DNA from: Methylocaldum sp002005105
Lineage (GTDB): Bacteria > Pseudomonadota > Gammaproteobacteria > Methylococcales > Methylococcaceae
DNA length: 64,000 nucleotides
Assembly: GCF_051027545.1 (NCBI RefSeq)
Contig: NZ_CP194902.1
Coordinates: forward strand, 2,108,001 to 2,172,000
Direction: 5' to 3'
A program made the position numbers and the translations under genes. Positions 25,970 through 34,915 of the stretch are shown in pieces. Position 1 is the stretch's first letter; each line of letters starts with the position of its first letter. The notes below the pieces were generated by a model. It saw only the letters and a program-made list of their open reading frames with translations, did not search any database and was not told the DNA's origin.

Positions 25970-26446
25970 ATGAGCGAAGCGTTGGCAAGACGCAGCGACC
26001 CGGTGAATCAGTGGGTCACATTCCGTTTGGGCGAAGAAACTTACGGCATCAACGTAATGCAGGTACAGGAGGTGCTGCGTGTCACCGAAATTGCGCCGGT
26101 TCCGGGAGCGCCGGATTATGTGGTGGGTATCATCAATTTGCGCGGAAACGTGGTGACGGTAATCGATACCCGGCGGCGCTTCGCGCTGCCTCCCAAGCAG
26201 CCGGACGATGCGTCGAGGATCGTCATTATCGAGGCGGACGATCAAGTCATCGGTATTTTGGTCGATAGTGTCGCGGAGGTGGTCGAACTCAGAGCCTCCG
26301 AAATCGAATCGGCTCCCAGCGTCGGCAATGAAGAAAGCGCCCGATACATTCAGGGCGTGACGAGTCATAATGGCGACTTGCTGATTCTGGTCGACCTGAA
26401 TCAGTTCTTGAACGACGAAGACAAGGCGCAGCTCGATCTGCTTTGA
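25970..26446 (+). CDS. cheW: Chemotaxis coupling protein CheW
   Basis: Links CheA to chemoreceptors. The sequence is a single CheW domain: QWVTFRLGEETYGINVMQVQ, VPGAPDYVVGIINLRGNVV, VIDTRRRF, IGILVDSVAEVVEL, YIQGVTSHNGDLLILVDLNQ. It has 158 residues and a gaggg ribosome-binding site. It is the last core chemotaxis gene; two small genes of the same cluster follow. Confidence 0.96.
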   Translation: MSEALARRSDPVNQWVTFRLGEETYGINVMQVQEVLRVTEIAPVPGAPDYVVGIINLRGNVVTVIDTRRRFALPPKQPDDASRIVIIEADDQVIGILVDSVAEVVELRASEIESAPSVGNEESARYIQGVTSHNGDLLILVDLNQFLNDEDKAQLDLL

Positions 26447-26498
26447 TCCCGCCCACCCTGGGAGGGAGAGCTTTTTCGAAGAATGGCGAGATAGGGTT

Positions 26499-26660
26499 AT
26501 GGTCGAGATTCATCCCGTCGAACACGTCGGACCTTTGCCGGCGGCGAACAAGGTCAAAGGCGACGAGAATCGCAAACAGCAAAAGCCCGATTCACAAGAA
26601 AAGAAAAAACCGGGACCGGCGAGTGATGATTCGCTGCCCCATATCGATGAATACGCCTGA
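26499..26660 (+). CDS. Small 53-residue protein of the flagellar cluster
   Basis: This short frame (MVEIHPVEHVGPLPAANK ... PHIDEYA) fills the space between cheW and the DUF2802 gene and overlaps the latter by one base (TGATG). It is rich in Lys, Gln, Pro and Glu and looks disordered, with short conserved-looking ends. No membrane segment, signal or cysteines. Its fit between two coupled genes argues that it is translated. In Pseudomonas the equivalent interval between cheW and the DUF2802 gene is short, so whether this small gene is general I cannot tell. Function unknown. Confidence 0.55.
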   Translation: MVEIHPVEHVGPLPAANKVKGDENRKQQKPDSQEKKKPGPASDDSLPHIDEYA

Positions 26661-27052
26661 TGGATTGGCATCTCCCCTATTTTATTCTGGTCGGGCTGAT
26701 CGTCGCGTTGGTGGCGGGAATGCTCATGCTGACCCGTGCTTGCCTGGCCCTCAGGCGCGATTATGCAACGCTGGCCGCGCGGCTCGTACAGCAGCAAAAC
26801 GACTTGATCGGGCTGTCGGCGGCCGCCGTGCAAGTGGATCGGCGTATGCTGGATCAAGAACGGCGGCTTCGAGAGTGCGACGAGAGACTGGCGTCGCTCT
26901 CGTCGCAGGATACCGGCTACCAATCCTATCGATCTGCAATCGAAAGACTTAAGGACGGCGTCGCTCCCCAGGAGTTGGTGTCCCAGTTGGGTCTTTCCCT
27001 ATCCGAGGCAAACTTGCTGGCACATCTTTATGCGCAGCGACAGGGTCAATAA
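26660..27052 (+). CDS. DUF2802 membrane protein of the polar flagellar cluster
   Basis: A 130-residue protein with one N-terminal membrane helix (YFILVGLIVALVAGMLMLT), a coiled-coil middle (residues 30-85), and a C-terminal segment LKDGVAPQELVSQLGLSLSEANLLAHLY that resembles a helix-turn-helix. This layout and the place after cheW match the DUF2802 family, which follows cheW in Pseudomonas (PA1465 position). The role is not established; helping to place the chemotaxis array or flagellum is an inference from context. It ends the 20-kb flagellar run. Confidence 0.8.
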   Translation: MDWHLPYFILVGLIVALVAGMLMLTRACLALRRDYATLAARLVQQQNDLIGLSAAAVQVDRRMLDQERRLRECDERLASLSSQDTGYQSYRSAIERLKDGVAPQELVSQLGLSLSEANLLAHLYAQRQGQ

Positions 27053-27220
27053 GTCGAGCCGACTGTCGAGAACGATTCTCACGCTTCTGAATCGAATACC
27101 AGGAGCTCGATTCGAAGATTATGTGTTGCTCAGACGCAAAACCGTAGCGCGATCGCAACTAAGCGTAGCGTTCTGATTGGCGTTTTATGATATAGTCGCG
27201 ACGATTTCGATTTCGGACTT

Positions 27221-27850
27221 ATGGGAAAGACAATGTTTCTTCAATTTTTCCTGGGATTGTTTCTAATTGCTTTGGCTCCGCTGTCTGTTGCAGCGGAGGC
27301 TCCTACGGAAGCCAAGAAAACCGTAGACTTGCTCAACAACACGTTAATTGACGTTATGAAGGATGCGAAACAATTGGGATATCAAGGACGGTACAAAAAG
27401 CTAGAGCCGGTGGTCAAGCAGGTGTTCGAGTTCGAGGCTGTTTCCCAGATCGCGCTTGGAAATCACTGGAAGAAACTGGATAAAGAACAGAAAAAGGCTT
27501 TTATCGAGAAGTTGACCGATCTAAGTATTGCCACTTATGCCGCGCAGTTTAACGGCTACTCGGGGGAAGAATTCAAATACGATTCCGCCCAAGACATGAA
27601 GAGCGATCGCGTGCTGCTACGCTACTTTCTTACTTCGCCGGATGAAAAGCCCATCAAGTTCGAATACATCGTGAACCAGTTCGGCGGGCAGTGGCACATC
27701 ATCAATATCATCGTGGACGGTATCAGCGATTTGGCGCTCAAGAAGGCTCAATATACCAGCGTCATCGACCGCGAGGGATTCGACAGTCTTCTGAACAAAC
27801 TGTCCCAGAAGATCGCCGATTACTCGAGTAACAATGCCACGTCCGGATAA
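27221..27850 (+). CDS. hpnM: HpnM/MlaC-family periplasmic phospholipid or hopanoid transport protein
   Basis: A Sec signal peptide (FLQFFLGLFLIALAPLSVAAEA) precedes a 185-residue MlaC-like domain (VFEFEAVSQIALGNHWKKL, EYIVNQFGGQWHIINIIVDG). MlaC proteins ferry phospholipid between inner and outer membrane. HpnM is the family member found with hopanoid genes, and the hopanoid operon lies just downstream in convergent orientation, so HpnM is the better label. It is not accompanied by mlaABDE. The ATG at 27221 or the one at 27233, which has gggaaag in front, could be the start. A perfect bidirectional terminator separates it from copD. Confidence 0.7.
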   Translation: MGKTMFLQFFLGLFLIALAPLSVAAEAPTEAKKTVDLLNNTLIDVMKDAKQLGYQGRYKKLEPVVKQVFEFEAVSQIALGNHWKKLDKEQKKAFIEKLTDLSIATYAAQFNGYSGEEFKYDSAQDMKSDRVLLRYFLTSPDEKPIKFEYIVNQFGGQWHIINIIVDGISDLALKKAQYTSVIDREGFDSLLNKLSQKIADYSSNNATSG

Positions 27851-27921
27851 TGAGGCGCGGCCGCAGGCCGTGCAAATGCGTCCGAGGCGGTTCTTTCTTA
27901 TCTTGGATTACAGTTCGTAAC

Positions 27922-27955
27922 AAAAAATGCCCGTCACGTGAGTGACGGGCATTTT
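27922..27955. terminator. Bidirectional terminator between hpnM and copD
   Basis: A perfect 14-bp stem (aaaatgcccgtcac / gtgacgggcatttt) with a gtga loop. A-tracts and T-tracts on the two sides allow it to end transcription of hpnM on the plus strand and of the hopanoid-copper operon on the minus strand. Confidence 0.88.
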
Positions 27956-28016
27956 CGTTTGTCCCTAAGGCGTTTCAGCCACGCAACTAGAATAGAGTGC
28001 TTTTCCTGTTTCGGCT

Positions 28017-29672
28017 TCAGAACAACGGTTCTCGGTAGACCAGCAATATCGCGCCGATCAGGAACATCGCCACGATGGATATAAATCCCGCAATCTTTCC
28101 GTCCACATACCCGCCGTAACTCACGTTGGGTTCCGCCAAGCGCAGTTCCAGCCAGCGCCCGCTCGCCATGATCACGGCCAGGAGCCCCATTGCGGTGTGC
28201 GTGGACTGGATGAGGTATTCGCTTTTCAGCTCGAACTCCGCATGGGCATGGGTGAGCAGCAAAATGCCGCCGAACGCGCACAAGACCGGGAACGTATAGC
28301 GTAATCGGTCGGCGTTCCGATTGGTGCGCGCGCGCATCTCCATAACCCCCAATGCGAAAGCCAGAAGGGTGGCGATACGATGCTGGAACACCTCGCCGTT
28401 GCCGAAGGTGCTTTCCCAAAAGCCGATCGGGCCTAAGGGCCAAGTCTCGGCGTCGCTACGGAAGAAGAGAAAAATGCTCAATCCTACGAAGCCCAGCGGC
28501 CAATACCTCGCCCATTCGAACCGCCTGTAGTAGGAAAGCATAGCGACCAATCCCATCAAGGTCAGGAAGACTCCGGACACGTTGTGATTGTAATCCGACC
28601 ATTCCGTGGCCGCGGGTGAGGGAACTTTGTCGACCACCGCCACACGCCCCGGCTCACCGGCCAGGAGTTGCTCGTGCGTGGGCGAGGTCAGGCGCGGCAT
28701 GCGCGGGGTGAACATCTCGGCGACTTCGGAGACGGTCGCGGACAGTTCCTTGATATCTTCCGACGGCGGCTGCGAGGACAGGGTGGCGGCGATGAAAAGT
28801 ATCCCTACCAGTATGAAGGTCTCGGCCTCGATGTAATGCGGAACCTTGTTATTCAGTCCTTCGGTTTGGCGGTGTCTCAACCACTGCCGACCGGCCCGGT
28901 GATTCAGATAGGCGAAGCCGAGCGCGACCATGAGAAGAACGACTTTGGTGACGACCAGGCTGCCGTAACCGGTGCCGAAAAGGCCATCCCAGCTGCCGAC
29001 GTAAGTCCAGGCCAGGGGAAGCCCGGTCAACAGAAGAACGACGACGGAACTGACGCCGAGCAGCGCGAAACGGGTGATCGCGATGGGCCATAGTGCTTTT
29101 GCCTCTTGAGATTCCCGGCTCATGTGCCAGAGCGACAAAAGTTGCGCAACGCCGCCGAACCACACGGCCGCCGCAAACTGGTGGAGAACGGTCATGGTCA
29201 TGAGCTGCTCCCGATATTCGAAGCGGCCCACGCCATGCACCAGCCAGGCGCCGGCAATCACCATGGGAATCATCGAAATCGCAGCGAGATTCCACAAAAA
29301 CCGCTTATCCGGTATTTGGCGCAACTGGCCGGCGATGTAGATCAGACCCAAGGCAAGCAGGAAACGTATCAAACCGGCCTGGAACTGAACGGTGCCCATA
29401 TAAGCGTCGGCCGGAAAATCGCCCAAGACCGATGCCAGAACCACGGCTTTGATGATCAATTTGAGCCCTTGGGTGATAGCTAGGGCGATGGCGCCGGCGC
29501 GCAGCAAGCTAACGGCTCGGCGGACCACGGATTCATGCGCGGCGAATCCGGGCGACCATACTCTGAGGATAAACGCACTCCAGAGCAGGCTCCCCACTAC
29601 TAACGCGTAGCTGATCAAAATCAGCCCGCCGAGGAAATCATCGATGAAATTGGCCAAACCTTGCATGTACAT
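28017..29672 (-). CDS. copD: CopD-family copper transport membrane protein
   Basis: Large inner-membrane protein of 551 residues with about a dozen hydrophobic helices. The CopD-type part lies in the first 300 residues (ISYALVVGSLLWSAF, VLHQFAAAVWFGGVAQLL, LAWTYVGSWDGLFGTGYGSL). His residues in the helices (LVHGVG, VLHQF) could bind copper. The C-terminal third continues with further membrane segments (VFQHRIATLLAFALGVME, LLTHAHAEF). Together with CopC it is thought to move copper from periplasm to cytoplasm or to hold it at the membrane. It is the last gene of the hopanoid operon, five bases after copC. ATGs at 29672 and 29666 are both possible starts. Confidence 0.85.
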   Translation of the reverse strand: MYMQGLANFIDDFLGGLILISYALVVGSLLWSAFILRVWSPGFAAHESVVRRAVSLLRAGAIALAITQGLKLIIKAVVLASVLGDFPADAYMGTVQFQAGLIRFLLALGLIYIAGQLRQIPDKRFLWNLAAISMIPMVIAGAWLVHGVGRFEYREQLMTMTVLHQFAAAVWFGGVAQLLSLWHMSRESQEAKALWPIAITRFALLGVSSVVVLLLTGLPLAWTYVGSWDGLFGTGYGSLVVTKVVLLMVALGFAYLNHRAGRQWLRHRQTEGLNNKVPHYIEAETFILVGILFIAATLSSQPPSEDIKELSATVSEVAEMFTPRMPRLTSPTHEQLLAGEPGRVAVVDKVPSPAATEWSDYNHNVSGVFLTLMGLVAMLSYYRRFEWARYWPLGFVGLSIFLFFRSDAETWPLGPIGFWESTFGNGEVFQHRIATLLAFALGVMEMRARTNRNADRLRYTFPVLCAFGGILLLTHAHAEFELKSEYLIQSTHTAMGLLAVIMASGRWLELRLAEPNVSYGGYVDGKIAGFISIVAMFLIGAILLVYREPLF

Positions 29673-29677
29673 AGGGG

Positions 29678-30067
29678 TTACCGCGGTTCAGAGACGTGGA
29701 AACGAATGACATTTTCCGTGAAGTGTCCATCCGCAGCGAATACCTTGTATTTCAAGGCATATTCGCCTGGCGTCAGTGCGGGCACCTGGATGCGCATCTC
29801 GCCCGGTTTCTTGCCTTTTTCGATTTGTACCGGATGGAAGACATCGCCTTTGCTGACCAGAAAAACTCGGGACAAAGGCAATTCCACATTGGAATTGAAA
29901 AAGAGTACTACCGTCGTCGCGTGATTCGGCTGAATCGGGTTTTGGGTCAGAGAGGATTCGGTGACGACGGCGTGCGCCCAAGGCCGTTGGCCATAGGCCA
30001 GCAGCAAAGACATGGAAAACAGCAAAACGGCAAATTTACGGCTGCGAGAAGAGAGTGGTTGGTGCAT
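29678..30067 (-). CDS. copC: Periplasmic copper-binding protein CopC
   Basis: Small beta-barrel copper protein of 129 residues. After a signal peptide the sequence AWAH-type site (PWAHAVVTES) would be cut before H32, leaving His as the first mature residue. D113 and H115 (in FAADGHFTENV) complete the Cu(II) site known for CopC (His1, Asp, His). The Cu(I) Met-rich loop of Pseudomonas syringae CopC is missing, as in many short CopC proteins. It lies 34 bases after hpnO and five before copD. In methanotrophs copper supply matters for the particulate methane monooxygenase. Confidence 0.9.
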   Translation of the reverse strand: MHQPLSSRSRKFAVLLFSMSLLLAYGQRPWAHAVVTESSLTQNPIQPNHATTVVLFFNSNVELPLSRVFLVSKGDVFHPVQIEKGKKPGEMRIQVPALTPGEYALKYKVFAADGHFTENVIRFHVSEPR

Positions 30068-30100
30068 GGTGGTGCCGGTGTTGGTCGTGAATGATGGGAA

Positions 30101-31489
30101 TCAGCCCGCTTTGGATTTAAGTGCATGGCTGGTAAGGTTTTTCCCAAGGTCCCAGATGGCTCCGGGAACCTTGTGGCAATCGGCGATGACATCGTCGAGA
30201 GCAGTGAGGACCCACTGCGTATCGTTTTCGTTAATCACCAACGGAGGGAGAAACTTCACCACGTTCATGCCATGCCCGGCGACTTGGCTCAAGATACGAT
30301 GGTTCTTGAACAGCGGAATCGTGATCATTTGGCTGAACAGCCCTTTATTGGCGGTTTCCAGGAGGTTCCATGCGGCCTTTAAGGAGAAGCTCTTGGGAGA
30401 GCCGAACTCCAGAGCGATCATCAGTCCCTTTCCGCGGACTTCCTGGAACAACTCGTACTTGTCGACCAGGTTCTGCATTCCGGCCAGAAGTTTTTCCCCG
30501 AGATGTTCGGCGTTCTCCAGCAGCTTTTCATCATCGATGACCTTGAGTGCAGCGAGCCCCGCCGCCATGGCCATATTGTTCTTGGAGAAGGTCGAACCAT
30601 GAACTACGGCGCGATCCATACGGCTGAAGACGGCATCCATGATGCTCTTGGTCATCGCCACGGCGCCCACCGGGATGAAACCACCGGACAGTGCCTTCGC
30701 CATCAGAATCATGTCGGGTTTCACGCCCCAGTGCTCGATAGCCCAAAACTTGCCGGTGCGGCCGATGCCGGTTTGGATCTCGTCGGCGACAAAAAGCGTT
30801 CCGTATTTGGCGCACAAGCGAGCCGCTTCCGGCAGGTAGTCGTCGCTCGGCAGGTTGACGCCTTTTCCCTGGATCGGCTCGACGATAAAGGCCGCGACAT
30901 CTTTGTTGCGCAAGGCCTCGTCCAAAGCCTTGATGTCATTGAACGGAACCGTGACGCATTCCGGCAACAAAGGACCGAAACCTTCGCGGAAAATCTTTTC
31001 GCCGTTCAGTGAAAGCGCGCCCATGGTGAGGCCGTGGAACCCGTGATCACAGTAGACGATTTTTTCCCGCCTGGTGGTATAGCGGCTGAATTTGATCGCC
31101 GCTTCGACGGCTTCCGCACCGGAATTGCAAAAGAACATCTTGCTGAGATTGTCCGGGCAGCGCTTCAGAATTTGCTCCGCGAGGAGACCGCTCAGCACGG
31201 ATACGTCCATCTGTACCATGTCTGGCAATTCGCTTTGCAGTACGTCCTGAAGCGCCTGAATGATCTCGGGATGATTGCGGCCTAGGGCAAACACGCCGAA
31301 GCCGCTCAAGAGATCCAAATATTCGTTATTCTGATCGTCATAAAGATACGGGCCACGGGCTCTGGTGTAGATGCGGTCATAGCCGATGGCCTTGAGCACC
31401 CGCACCATTTGGGTATTCAAGTAATTTTCGTGGAGTTCGAAGTTCTTGCCGCGATGGGTGGCCAGCAAATCCGCAATGTAGGTGGACAT
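30101..31489 (-). CDS. hpnO: Hopanoid aminotransferase HpnO (class III PLP enzyme)
   Basis: Class III aminotransferase that forms 35-amino-hopanoids from a C-35 aldehyde precursor. The PLP signature FVADEIQTGIGRTGKFWAIE is followed by the Schiff-base lysine at residue 265 (MAKALSGGF). The GSTFSKNNMAMAAGLAAL segment is typical of the HpnO branch rather than of acetylornithine enzymes. Context, between hpnN and copC in a hopanoid operon, supports HpnO. I prefer the ATG at 31489 over the TTG directly before it. Amino-bacteriohopanepolyols are abundant in methanotrophs, which agrees with this call. Confidence 0.88.
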   Translation of the reverse strand: MSTYIADLLATHRGKNFELHENYLNTQMVRVLKAIGYDRIYTRARGPYLYDDQNNEYLDLLSGFGVFALGRNHPEIIQALQDVLQSELPDMVQMDVSVLSGLLAEQILKRCPDNLSKMFFCNSGAEAVEAAIKFSRYTTRREKIVYCDHGFHGLTMGALSLNGEKIFREGFGPLLPECVTVPFNDIKALDEALRNKDVAAFIVEPIQGKGVNLPSDDYLPEAARLCAKYGTLFVADEIQTGIGRTGKFWAIEHWGVKPDMILMAKALSGGFIPVGAVAMTKSIMDAVFSRMDRAVVHGSTFSKNNMAMAAGLAALKVIDDEKLLENAEHLGEKLLAGMQNLVDKYELFQEVRGKGLMIALEFGSPKSFSLKAAWNLLETANKGLFSQMITIPLFKNHRILSQVAGHGMNVVKFLPPLVINENDTQWVLTALDDVIADCHKVPGAIWDLGKNLTSHALKSKAG

Positions 31490-31541
31490 CAAGACCTCGG
31501 GAATTATCTAGGGCTAAAAAGACGCTCGAATTTTACACGGA

Positions 31542-34169
31542 TCAACGCCGGTGGGAGACTCTCAGCGTACTGAAGGCGGGCAGCACGACCAACGCGCAGA
31601 TCAGGGTGAGCATGAGGCCGATGGTCAGGATCATTCCCATGCTGGCGGTGCCTTGATGAGCGGTAAAGGCTAGGCTGCCGAAGCTGAATACGGTCGTCAG
31701 CGAGCCGTAGAATATCCCTTGTGCTTCGCTGGTACTGAGCAGGTTTTCATCGTTCGAATGCAGATAGTGTAGACGGTGTGCCATGTGAATGCCGTTGTCG
31801 ACTCCCAGACCGAAAAGCAAGGGCAGGGCGATGATATTGGCGAAGTTGAACGGGATATCGAACAGCACCGTCGAGGCGGCGGTAAATAGGGACGCCAGCA
31901 GCAGCGGCAGCAGGACCAACAGCGTGTCCTTCAGATTTCGTACGATCAGCAGCAACAGGATCGTGGTGGCGACGAAGGCAATGCCGAACGCTTGCTGAAA
32001 GGCGTTGATGGCCTCGTTCATGGATTCGAGATAAGCGACCGGCACGTCGGTTACATTCTTGTCGACTTTTTGCGCCTCAAGGATGAATTCGCGCAAGTTC
32101 TCGAGATCGTTCAAGTCTTTATTCGGGAAGATTTGTAGACGGTACAGTCCGTCGGCGCTGACCCAGCGATTTTTCAGGTCGGGAGGTAAGGTCCCCATGG
32201 AAATCGGATGGGCCTGAAGGCTTTCGCGAAGATTGGCGATGGTAGCCGGAAGCGGGCCTAAAATGCTGTCCTGAAGCCGGCCGAGCATCGCTTGACGCGT
32301 GCTTTCGTCGGCGGTTTCCAGGCGGGCGTGCAACTGCGTCAGAGCTTCGTCCAAGGCTTTGATTACGCCGTTTTCACCTGCCGCAGCACGGTCCCGCAAC
32401 ACCTGATGAAAATTCTCGATGACCTGGGGATCGACTTTCTCTCGCGTGGACGGGGGGAAACTCTCGAGTTGAGGACCCATGATGAGCGACAGATCGCTGA
32501 TAATCGCGAGCTTATCGTCCTGATTCTCGGGAATGAAGTCGAAAATGCTGACAACCTTGTCGACTGTTGGCAAGGACTCGAATGCGGCTTTCTTGGCTTT
32601 GACCTCGGCTTCGCTCCGTGCCAGGGAAGCCAATGTCATGGGGGAGGTATCTTCGAATTGCAGCAGATATTTAAAGGTCTTGACCGATTCCGTATTGGGA
32701 TCGCGCAGGTTGATCGGATTGAAGTCCACGGTGACGTCACAGAGGAGACCCACGGAGATCAAGCCAAGAACAACCGTGGCCGTGCGAATCGATGGGGCAT
32801 AGCGGATCGGCCAGTTCGAGGACAGGAACGATGCGCCTTTCTTTTCCTTGCGCCGACGTGGCGGCCTCAAGGGCATGATCTTCAACAGCGCCGGCAGTAT
32901 GGTGAAGGTCGTCGCCAGAGCGATGAACATGCTGGTGCCGGCGATAATACCGAGTTCCGCGACTCCGGAGTAGTTGGTGGGGATGAAGGCATAGAGGCCG
33001 GTTGCCGCGGTGATGGAGCAGAGAACGAGCGAGGAGCCGGTGGATGTCAAGGTTTCCCGCAACGCTTCCCGTTGGGAGACGCCGCGCAGGACCAATTCCC
33101 GGTAACGCAGACAGAAATGGGAGGAATACGCATCGCCCATGCCGATGAACAAGACTGCGAAGCCGATGGAGATCAGATTGAGCTGGCCGATGGCGACGGT
33201 AGCGAAACCGAGCGAAAAAATCAGCCCCATGGTCAACGCGACGAAAGTGGCGAACATCAGCTTGAAGGATCGGTAAGCGACCCACAAGGTGGCGGACACG
33301 AGAATAAGGGATGCGACGCTGGCGATCGAAACCCCGGTTCCGACGGTCTGCATTTCCTCGTGCTCCAGCACCACCTCGCCGGTTTTGCGGACGCTGACAT
33401 CGGCAAGATCGCCCTGCAGTACTTCTGCCAAAACTTTATCGATAGCCCCGATTGCTTTTTCGGCGGGCAGCAATTCCTCGAAATTGAGGACCGGCGTGAT
33501 ATTAATAAACCGCTTGGTGACCCCGAGCCCCTCATCTCGGGTGAGCATCAATTGCTGCCACGACAGCCGGTAAGGCTTGCCTTCGCTCGTTGCAACGACC
33601 GCCTCGCGAATTTTCTCTAGCAAAGGATTCAGTTCGATTTCGAAGCCTTCTTCCGAAGCCTTCAAGGCCTCGCCCAAGATATCGAGGAGACCGCCGAGAC
33701 TGTTGTTTTCGGAAATCCGGCCGATAAAAGGTTGGGCATTTGCGAGTTGGGCGGACAAATCCTCCAATTCTTCTAAATCCAAATATAACAAGCCGTTCCT
33801 AGCGAAAAATTCTCCCTCGTCCGGAATATGGACCGACTTGATTTCGGTCCTATTTTGTCTGAGTTTCTCGCCGATCAGTTTGACGGCGTCGGCGGTTTCC
33901 TCCGGCGTTTTTCCCTCGACCAGGAGAATGATGGTACTGACATCCTGAGGGAATGCTTTTTCCAGCTTGATGCGGTTTTTCTGGAATGGCAGCTCCGTCG
34001 AAATCATGTCCGCCGTGTTCGTGTCGAACTTCAGGTTCTCCATGGTGTACTGGAGCGTAAAGCCGGAGGCGATCAGGAACAGCAAAGTGACTAACCACGG
34101 CCGGTTGAGGAAGTTTTCTTCCCACCAGTGGACGACACGAATAAAAAGGTTCTCGGCGGTTCTGCTCAT
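31542..34169 (-). CDS. hpnN: Hopanoid transporter HpnN (RND superfamily)
   Basis: Inner-membrane RND protein that moves hopanoids to the outer membrane. The 875-residue sequence has the two-fold build of an MMPL-type RND pump: one N-terminal helix, a periplasmic domain, and a five-helix bundle around residues 280-430 (GLIFSLGFATVAIGQLNL, GFAVLFIGMGDAYSSHFCLR), then the same again with IALPLLFGLGVDNGIHMAH. These G-x-x-x-D motifs in the bundles are where RND proteins relay protons. It lies 20 bases from hpnG and 52 from hpnO. Confidence 0.92.
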   Translation of the reverse strand: MSRTAENLFIRVVHWWEENFLNRPWLVTLLFLIASGFTLQYTMENLKFDTNTADMISTELPFQKNRIKLEKAFPQDVSTIILLVEGKTPEETADAVKLIGEKLRQNRTEIKSVHIPDEGEFFARNGLLYLDLEELEDLSAQLANAQPFIGRISENNSLGGLLDILGEALKASEEGFEIELNPLLEKIREAVVATSEGKPYRLSWQQLMLTRDEGLGVTKRFINITPVLNFEELLPAEKAIGAIDKVLAEVLQGDLADVSVRKTGEVVLEHEEMQTVGTGVSIASVASLILVSATLWVAYRSFKLMFATFVALTMGLIFSLGFATVAIGQLNLISIGFAVLFIGMGDAYSSHFCLRYRELVLRGVSQREALRETLTSTGSSLVLCSITAATGLYAFIPTNYSGVAELGIIAGTSMFIALATTFTILPALLKIMPLRPPRRRKEKKGASFLSSNWPIRYAPSIRTATVVLGLISVGLLCDVTVDFNPINLRDPNTESVKTFKYLLQFEDTSPMTLASLARSEAEVKAKKAAFESLPTVDKVVSIFDFIPENQDDKLAIISDLSLIMGPQLESFPPSTREKVDPQVIENFHQVLRDRAAAGENGVIKALDEALTQLHARLETADESTRQAMLGRLQDSILGPLPATIANLRESLQAHPISMGTLPPDLKNRWVSADGLYRLQIFPNKDLNDLENLREFILEAQKVDKNVTDVPVAYLESMNEAINAFQQAFGIAFVATTILLLLIVRNLKDTLLVLLPLLLASLFTAASTVLFDIPFNFANIIALPLLFGLGVDNGIHMAHRLHYLHSNDENLLSTSEAQGIFYGSLTTVFSFGSLAFTAHQGTASMGMILTIGLMLTLICALVVLPAFSTLRVSHRR

Positions 34170-34189
34170 CGACGTTTTAGTTGCGAGAA

Positions 34190-34915
34190 TTAACGGTCGG
34201 CGGACGGCGTAAGAGAGATGTCGGTTCTCAAAAGATGCGCCGTTCGGCGAAGTGTATTTGCGGCTGCGTAAAAAGCCTTCCCCAGTCGGGCCAAGGCAAC
34301 GAATTCGGCAGGATGAGCCAAGGCATATCTCAGGAGCTTCGGAATGTTGACGTCGCCGCGTTCATCTACGGCGACGGCCACGGAGTTGGGAAGGTTCATG
34401 CATGCCGGATCGGCGATGGCTCTAACTGCTAGAAAAGGTACGCCCCGGGCGTTTGCGACCGAGGCTACGGAGGCGCTTTCCATATCGAGTGCAACTGCGC
34501 CTTTGCTGGCATGAAGTTCTCGTTTTTCCGCCGCGTTCGCGACGACCTTGGGGCTTCCCAGCAGAAGGCCCGTCGTGACCGGCAGCATCGGGGCTAAGGC
34601 TTGCCGAACCCGGTCGTGCCATTCGGGGCAGACCGCATGCTCGATGCCGTCCGGGCTTAAGATTCGATCGGGCAATACCAGATCGCCTGCATTCATGGAA
34701 CCGTCGAGGGCCGCCGCACAGCCCCAGCTGATTAAGGCATCGACCTTGTGTTCGAGAAGTCGGAATGCGGCACTGCGCGCATGATTCGGACCGGAGCCGG
34801 AGACGGCCAACCGATGACCGTCCGGCAGTTCCAGCAGGTCGTCAAAGCAGACGCGCTGCCGGACGAGGGTACGAGCCTCGGCCGGCAGCGCAATCACAAA
34901 CCCAAGGGACTTCAC
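34190..34915 (-). CDS. hpnG: Hopanoid side-chain nucleosidase HpnG
   Basis: Releases adenine from adenosylhopane to give ribosylhopane, the step after HpnH. The 241-residue protein belongs to the phosphorylase/nucleosidase superfamily: FVIALPAEARTL at the start, SGSGPNHARSAAF, LISWGCAAALDG, and the substrate-site segment VALDMESASVASVANARGVP. The start codon overlaps the shc stop by four bases, which supports its role in the pathway over a general nucleosidase. Confidence 0.9.
   Translation of the reverse strand: MKSLGFVIALPAEARTLVRQRVCFDDLLELPDGHRLAVSGSGPNHARSAAFRLLEHKVDALISWGCAAALDGSMNAGDLVLPDRILSPDGIEHAVCPEWHDRVRQALAPMLPVTTGLLLGSPKVVANAAEKRELHASKGAVALDMESASVASVANARGVPFLAVRAIADPACMNLPNSVAVAVDERGDVNIPKLLRYALAHPAEFVALARLGKAFYAAANTLRRTAHLLRTDISLTPSADR

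Noticed and set aside
27085..27120. Imperfect hairpin after the DUF2802 gene (cttctgaatcga / tcgattcgaag)
   Set aside because: One mismatch in the stem and no T-run, so not convincing as a terminator.
32292..33620. Long plus-strand open frame of 442 codons
   Set aside because: Antisense shadow of hpnN with composition unlike a protein.
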